Assembly: GCA_014055495.1 (NCBI GenBank)
Contig: WIAG01000002.1
Coordinates: forward strand, 62,001-126,000
Origin: Nitrospira sp. CR1.2
GTDB lineage: Bacteria; Nitrospirota; Nitrospiria; Nitrospirales; Nitrospiraceae
Length of the DNA: 64,000 bases
Reading direction: 5' to 3'
Shown here piece after piece: positions 58,807-64,000 of this stretch. A program made the position numbers and the translations under genes. The notes under the pieces are model-generated. The model saw nothing but the letters and a program-made list of their open reading frames with translations. It ran no database searches and was not told the DNA's origin. Within the stretch, counting starts at the first letter, position 1. The number at the start of each line of letters is the position of its first letter.

Positions 58807-60207
58807 TCATGCCTTCGCCTTCACCATCGCACCAATCGCAATGGCCATCGGCAATGTCAGCCAAATTTCACGCACCATCGGCGTGATCATAAGAAACGCC
58901 ATCTGTCCGAAAATGATACTGGACATGAGAATCGCATAGGGCCGCAGTGCAGGCTCGCCAAGACCGCGCCTGGCAGAAATCAGAGCCCAGGCCCACAGCC
59001 CCAGAAACGCGGCCAGCGCAAACACCCCCAGCTCACTGGCCACCTCCAAAAATACATTGTGAATCGTGGAGGGATGGGAAGAATGATTCGCCCACGCCGG
59101 CAAGTATTTGGTGTAGTGCCAGATAGACTGCCCAAACCCGACGCCAAACCAGGGATGGGCGGAAAATAACCCCCAGCCACCCACGATTGACTCCAATCGA
59201 AACTCCCAACTCCCGCTTGCCTCATTGACATCGGCTTTTCCGAAGAGTCCCCCGCTTTCGATGGCATGCACCCCTGTCGAAAACGATTCGGAAATAGCCT
59301 GGTAGCTCAGGAACCCGGTAAAGACCAACACCGCTCCAATCAGCAGTAAGATCCTGACGGCGCGTGAGCGAAACGACAGGGCAACCACCGTCATCACGGC
59401 AAACCCAATCATCGAACTCCTGGCAAAGGTATAAAACCAGGCGTAGCCCATCAATGCCAGCATGCCTCCAAGCATGATCCGTATCGACGTGCGGGATTCC
59501 GTGAGACACAAGAACGCGGTACAGGGAATCGCCATGAGAAAAAAGCTGGCCAACATGATCGGATGAGAGGTCGTGCCTTCAGCCCGGATCTTTCCGTCGA
59601 GAATGGCGCTGAGGGTTCCATCCACGCCGCCCTCACCGGGTTGGCCGAGATTCTTCCGCCAATCGCCCGGCATCACGAATCCGTAATGCACCTGCGCCGC
59701 AGTGATCAGCGCTTCCCCCATGCCCGTGAATGCAATGACCCAGAGCAAGCGGCGAAAGTGTTCCGGCGTTCGATTAAATGTGAGCGTCAAGAAGAAGAGC
59801 GCCCCGTAGACCGGAATTTTTGCCGCCTCTCCCGGCAGGCCGCGCAATCCCTCGGCAAGCACCAAGGACACGATAGACGCCAGAAAGAACAGGCCGGCCA
59901 GGTAACCAGCAGGCCAGCGCACGACCAGCGGCCACGGCCCCCGATGGGTCAACGCATTGAATATCACCATGCCGATGGTCAGCGGTGTGATCAATTTGGT
60001 GACGGTAATGTTGCTGATCAAATCGACTTGTATCGGGATCGTCGCCACCAGAATGTAGTAGGGAAACACCACCGATGCCGCCATCGTCCCAAAGGCCGTC
60101 CCTGCGATCAGAATCGCCAACGCTTTTGTCGACAGCGCAAGCACCGCAGCACCCAGTGCTGCGCCGATGAAGGTGGGTGCCGCGAGGGCGCCAAATGTCG
60201 GCTTCAT
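58807..60207 (-). CDS. O-antigen ligase-like membrane protein
   Basis: Polytopic; WFYTFARSSMIGFAVM; HPWFGVGFGQSIWHYTKYLPAWANHSSHPSTIHNVFLEVASELGVFAL; start inferred at 60207. Confidence 0.85.
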   Translation of the reverse strand: MKPTFGALAAPTFIGAALGAAVLALSTKALAILIAGTAFGTMAASVVFPYYILVATIPIQVDLISNITVTKLITPLTIGMVIFNALTHRGPWPLVVRWPAGYLAGLFFLASIVSLVLAEGLRGLPGEAAKIPVYGALFFLTLTFNRTPEHFRRLLWVIAFTGMGEALITAAQVHYGFVMPGDWRKNLGQPGEGGVDGTLSAILDGKIRAEGTTSHPIMLASFFLMAIPCTAFLCLTESRTSIRIMLGGMLALMGYAWFYTFARSSMIGFAVMTVVALSFRSRAVRILLLIGAVLVFTGFLSYQAISESFSTGVHAIESGGLFGKADVNEASGSWEFRLESIVGGWGLFSAHPWFGVGFGQSIWHYTKYLPAWANHSSHPSTIHNVFLEVASELGVFALAAFLGLWAWALISARRGLGEPALRPYAILMSSIIFGQMAFLMITPMVREIWLTLPMAIAIGAMVKAKA

Positions 60208-61514
60208 GTTCCTGGCGTCCCCTCCGCCATAGGGTTCCCGCTGCGCTTGGACGACCACAGAAATCCCAACGCATATCCCAGAACCACAATGATGGCCAGT
60301 GATTGAAGCATGCGAGCGATCAACGTGGTCCACGCGGCCCCGAGCGCGCCGAAACCCGGAATCAACAAGCACCCGGCGACAATCCACCCCAGCAGCGCAA
60401 ACCCTTGAATCAAGCCGAACCAATGAGGGCGGTCCATCGTGTACAAGACCAGGTACAGCGGATGGGTCACCAGCGTGCCGAGCGTACCGATAAACAGCAC
60501 TTGAAAGATCACGATGGTGCCTTCGTAGGCAGGGCCAAACAAGGCCACCACCAGCGGGCGGGCAAAATAAAGGACCGGGAGCAGGCACACCGCTATGAGT
60601 GCATACAGCGGAAAAGCTCGTTGCACGTAGGAACGGCACTGTTCGAGCCCGGTAAGTTGAGTGATTTTCGGAAGTAAGGTTGTCACCAGACTGACGGTGA
60701 GAAAGTCCACCCCCATCAACAGCGAGGACCCTGCACCATAGAGACCCGCCTCGCGGGCATCGGCCACATAATTCAACACAGGGACACCGAGATTGATCTG
60801 CAGAATAAAAAACAGACTGGCCATCGCAGGCCATTTGCTGAACCGGAGGAGATCACGTAAGAGCGCGGTGTCGAGCCGCGGCAGTGCCAGATGTGCTCGC
60901 AGCAGCCAGATCCCCCATGCCGTGCACGCGTAATAAAACAGCACATGCAGCCCCATCACAGGCCCCAGCGACAACCACCCCGCCCAGAGGAGAAGTGGAA
61001 TACCAAGGACGCGCAGCAAGTTGACCAGCGCGACCATAGCCCCATAAACGGCAAACTCCTCGCGCGCTTGCCAGACGCACAGTGCAAAACTCCAGAGCGC
61101 GGCGCCGAACGATCCGATCAGACCCAACACCACGGGCAACACATATGAGTGGCGATCAGAAGCGCCTCCGGCAACATGAACGGCGCCAGCCAGGCCCAGC
61201 GCGACGATCGGAATCCCGAGCAGGACGCGCAACGCCAGCGCATTGGTGAGCACTTCAGCCGCCCTGGGCGGATCGACCCGCCGGTACATGGAGTAAAACC
61301 GCACGACACCCGGACTCAACCCGTCCCCGAGGATATCGTTGCCTAAAATCAAAATCACAATAAACAACGAGAACAAACCGAACTCTTCAGGTCCCATCTG
61401 TCGGGCAACGATCAAGCTCATCGCAAAGCCCAGGCAGGCACCGGTCATCTTCCCGGCAAACACCAGGGCGGTCTGCTGCGACAGCGTTTTAATCCCGGAC
61501 CACGAGTTTCGCAT
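60204..61514 (-). CDS. Polysaccharide flippase (Wzx-like)
   Basis: QTALVFAGKMTGACLGFAMSLIVARQMGPEEFGLFSLFIVILILGNDILGDGLSPGVVRF; polytopic. Confidence 0.88.
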   Translation of the reverse strand: MRNSWSGIKTLSQQTALVFAGKMTGACLGFAMSLIVARQMGPEEFGLFSLFIVILILGNDILGDGLSPGVVRFYSMYRRVDPPRAAEVLTNALALRVLLGIPIVALGLAGAVHVAGGASDRHSYVLPVVLGLIGSFGAALWSFALCVWQAREEFAVYGAMVALVNLLRVLGIPLLLWAGWLSLGPVMGLHVLFYYACTAWGIWLLRAHLALPRLDTALLRDLLRFSKWPAMASLFFILQINLGVPVLNYVADAREAGLYGAGSSLLMGVDFLTVSLVTTLLPKITQLTGLEQCRSYVQRAFPLYALIAVCLLPVLYFARPLVVALFGPAYEGTIVIFQVLFIGTLGTLVTHPLYLVLYTMDRPHWFGLIQGFALLGWIVAGCLLIPGFGALGAAWTTLIARMLQSLAIIVVLGYALGFLWSSKRSGNPMAEGTPGT

Positions 61515-61600
61515 ACGCGCTTACACCGACTCCTCGTTGCACATCGCACGGCGAAGGACCCCAGGGCCCCCGCACCATCGTCTTGGCCTGCTCCCTGACG

Positions 61601-62557
61601 TCACGATCGAACTTCCGTACCTCCGCCTATCAGTCCCCTGGCGACACAGGCAACGTCCGCCGACCACTGCGCGACACACTGCTCCAGGCCCTTAGTAATG
61701 TCGTCGGGCTGATAGGGAACGAGATCCAACAACAGCGAGGTGTCCGCCTGCCAGTGCTTAGGATCGCCCGGCAGTTCTCTATTCAACGTGACAATGGCCT
61801 TCTGGTTTCCGACCAGACGCGTCACGATCTCCGCCATCGTCCTGACCGACGTCGACACGCCGGACGCGACATTGACGGCCCAGAACCCTTTCGGTTGCCG
61901 CTCCGCGATTCCCAGGAAGTATCGGCAGATATCATCAATGTGCAGGAAATCCCGGGTCTCAGTCCCCGTACCTTGAATGGTCAAATAGGGGTTGTCGTCG
62001 ATGGCTTGCCGAAAGAGCTCCCACACCAGCAACCGCTGCTGAGCAGACCCGATTGTCGAGAAGAGTCTGGCCGAGACCACATTCAGCCCAAAACATTGTG
62101 CATACTCCTGCGCCAGTTGCTCGCAAATGACCTTGTGAAATCCATATGGTGAAATCGGGCGCAGACTCGCGCCCTCGGTGACCGGCAAGAGCGTCGGATT
62201 GCCATACACGGACGCGCTGGATGGGAAAATGACCACTGGATTCACATCGGATTTTCGAACGGCGTCCAGCACCGCACCCCAGGTCTCGACCGCCTTCAGA
62301 AAATCTTCCCGAGGTTGCTGGAATGAATAGCCGACCGAGGCCGAGCCGGCCGCATGCACCACCACATCAGGGCGATACCGATTCATGGCATGGATGAGCT
62401 CCGGATGGTCGAGCGCACATCGCGTAAATTCCATGCCCTGGAGCGAATGCCCGCGCTCGGACTGGGCGACACCCAGCACCTGATGACCCCTGCTGAGGGC
62501 ATATTTCGCCGCACTACTTCCCACAAACCCCTGACAGCCCGTAACCAATAATTTCAT
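61601..62557 (-). CDS. NAD-dependent epimerase/dehydratase
   Basis: MKLLVTGCQGFVGSSAAKYALSRGHQVLGVAQ; SSASVYGNPTLLPVTEGASLRPISPYGFHKVICEQLAQEYAQCFGLNVVSARLFSTIG. Confidence 0.9.
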   Translation of the reverse strand: MKLLVTGCQGFVGSSAAKYALSRGHQVLGVAQSERGHSLQGMEFTRCALDHPELIHAMNRYRPDVVVHAAGSASVGYSFQQPREDFLKAVETWGAVLDAVRKSDVNPVVIFPSSASVYGNPTLLPVTEGASLRPISPYGFHKVICEQLAQEYAQCFGLNVVSARLFSTIGSAQQRLLVWELFRQAIDDNPYLTIQGTGTETRDFLHIDDICRYFLGIAERQPKGFWAVNVASGVSTSVRTMAEIVTRLVGNQKAIVTLNRELPGDPKHWQADTSLLLDLVPYQPDDITKGLEQCVAQWSADVACVARGLIGGGTEVRS

Positions 62558-62627
62558 GACCGGCTCACTTCCTGCGACGAAGACTTGTGTTCCTACAAGC
62601 GATCCCGTTCTCGATCAGACCCACCCA

Positions 62628-63416
62628 TCATTTAATGATGAAGCAGCTGCCCATCGGCGTCTCGTAGAAGAGGGAACAGTCAATGCCTCGCACATATTCA
62701 TCCACGGCTCGTTTAGCCCCCGGAAACACGCTGTAGCCATAGTCATCGACGACGATGATGCCCCCGGGCATTAGTCTGGGATAGAAAAATTTCAGGCTAT
62801 CCAAGGTCGGCTGGTACAAATCGACATCGACGTGCACGAACGCGAATCGTTTGTGCTCCACTTCGTGAAATCGCTCCGGTATCCACCCCTTGTAGATTTC
62901 AATGAAGTCGAACCCCACGAGGGCTTTCTTCAAGTCATCAATGGTGGACGAAAACCAGTTCTTCTCAAACTCAGCTTCCTCTTTGGTCTGCCGGGCATAG
63001 TCGGAGACGTCTTCGCTGGTTTTGTCTGATAACCCTCCTTCGAACGAGTCAAAAATATGAAACGACCGCGAAAAACCATGTCGCGTGAGAATCTTGGAGA
63101 TGATGTAGGCCGAATGCCCCTTCCAACATCCGCATTCCGCAAACTCCCCGTCGATGTTCCGGCGGGCGGCCAGCTCGGCCATCTGCTGCAAGCTAAACAG
63201 GCGGCACTGCAGAGGGAAATTATCGACCCATTCCATGCCCGACTTGGCAAGGCCCTCCCGATACAGCGCCATGCGAGGATGGTCTTGTTGAAAGTATTCC
63301 AGCGTGTTCTTGTCGAAAAAGACGATGTCGGTATCGTGCTTCTTCTTGTGAAACTCGGCTTGGAGTCCCAGCATGGCAAACCCCTTCACCAGCGATGTCT
63401 TAAGAATCTGCTTCAC
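62628..63416 (-). CDS. TylF/MycF-like class I SAM methyltransferase
   Basis: GEFAECGCWKGHSAYIISKILTRHG..FHIFDSFEGGLSD..FAFVHVDVDLYQPTLDSLKFFYPRLMPGGIIVVDDYGY. Confidence 0.85.
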   Translation of the reverse strand: MKQILKTSLVKGFAMLGLQAEFHKKKHDTDIVFFDKNTLEYFQQDHPRMALYREGLAKSGMEWVDNFPLQCRLFSLQQMAELAARRNIDGEFAECGCWKGHSAYIISKILTRHGFSRSFHIFDSFEGGLSDKTSEDVSDYARQTKEEAEFEKNWFSSTIDDLKKALVGFDFIEIYKGWIPERFHEVEHKRFAFVHVDVDLYQPTLDSLKFFYPRLMPGGIIVVDDYGYSVFPGAKRAVDEYVRGIDCSLFYETPMGSCFIIK

Positions 63417-63435
63417 AACAACCTCCCACCTTCAC

Positions 63436-63999
63436 TCATGACTTACAGGCGATCTCACTCAATTGGCGTCTGAAATCCTCTTGGACCGAGCGCGTCTTAT
63501 TCCTGTCCGGCCGCATGTTCACCAATCTGTCGTACACCTGATAGGTCCGCTCAGCCATGGCAGCCAAACTGAGGTCCTCAAGGATCTTCGTCCTGGCCCG
63601 CAGGCCCACGGCTTTGAGTTGCTCAGGCGATTCCCGCAGGCGCAGCAATGTCTCGGTAAGAACGGCCACATCGCCCACAGGCACCAAGTACCCGGTCTGG
63701 CCGTCGGTAATCATTTCGGATGCGCCGCCCACATCCGACGCGACCACCGGCTTTCCCATCGCCATGCCCTCAAGCATCGTAAAACTGAAACTTTCGGCAA
63801 AGGACGGCGCCACCAACACATCCAAGGCGGCAAACACCGCCGGAATCTCAGACAGGGAGACATGGGCCATGACAACAGCCGACGCCAAGTTATGTGTGGC
63901 GATAAAATCGAGCAGAGACTGTCGGTAGGATTCGAATCCAGGGAGCACGGTGCCGACAATCACAAACCGACTGCGCGGGTACCGGTCAAGGATTGCGCG
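63436..63999 (-). CDS. Glycosyltransferase family 4, truncated by window edge
   Basis: VLVAPSFAESFSFTMLEGMAMGKPVVASDVGGASEMITDGQTGYLVPVGD; frame open to window end. Confidence 0.85.
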   Translation of the reverse strand, partial: RAILDRYPRSRFVIVGTVLPGFESYRQSLLDFIATHNLASAVVMAHVSLSEIPAVFAALDVLVAPSFAESFSFTMLEGMAMGKPVVASDVGGASEMITDGQTGYLVPVGDVAVLTETLLRLRESPEQLKAVGLRARTKILEDLSLAAMAERTYQVYDRLVNMRPDRNKTRSVQEDFRRQLSEIACKS

Positions 64000-64000
64000 T

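Overview
GC-rich bacterial chromosome window, probably Nitrospira/Nitrospirota-like from gene content (inference). No rRNA, tRNA, CRISPR array, transposase or phage genes were recognised. Main blocks: (1) 1-16.7 kb housekeeping and accessory genes: beta-propeller fragment, DAACS symporter, WYL regulator, MoaD-like protein, GlcD/GlcF-like FAD/Fe-S oxidase coupled to a small dihaem cytochrome, D-2-hydroxyacid dehydrogenase, TPR protein, cold-shock protein, LptF/LptG, FabF, ACP, LpxD. (2) 17-30 kb chemosensory cluster on the minus strand: DUF3365-type haem protein, CheY, three CheW-like proteins, MCP, multi-Hpt hybrid CheA, receiver-coiled-coil protein, and two paralogous proteins with Hpt-like domains that lack the phospho-accepting His, one of them fused to HD-GYP. 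(3) 30.4-45.9 kb late cobalamin biosynthesis, salvage and uptake (cobQ, cbiZ, cobC, cbiB, cobS, cobT, cobU, pduO-type ATR, CWC protein, cobO, cobB, btuB, btuD, btuC, btuF) with two cobalamin riboswitches, both carrying a dispersed repeat in the variable peripheral stem. (4) SemiSWEET, rpmB, a lipoprotein and a secreted TIM-barrel-like protein. (5) 48.8-64 kb exopolysaccharide cluster (fcl with an apparent frameshift, gmd, epimerases, GMC oxidoreductase, AKR, glycosyltransferases, Wza-like export protein, OM beta-barrel, Wzx-like flippase, O-antigen ligase-like, TylF-like methyltransferase). Strongest leads: the pseudo-Hpt/HD-GYP chemosensory module, the repeat-containing B12 riboswitches, and the homopolymer frameshift in fcl.
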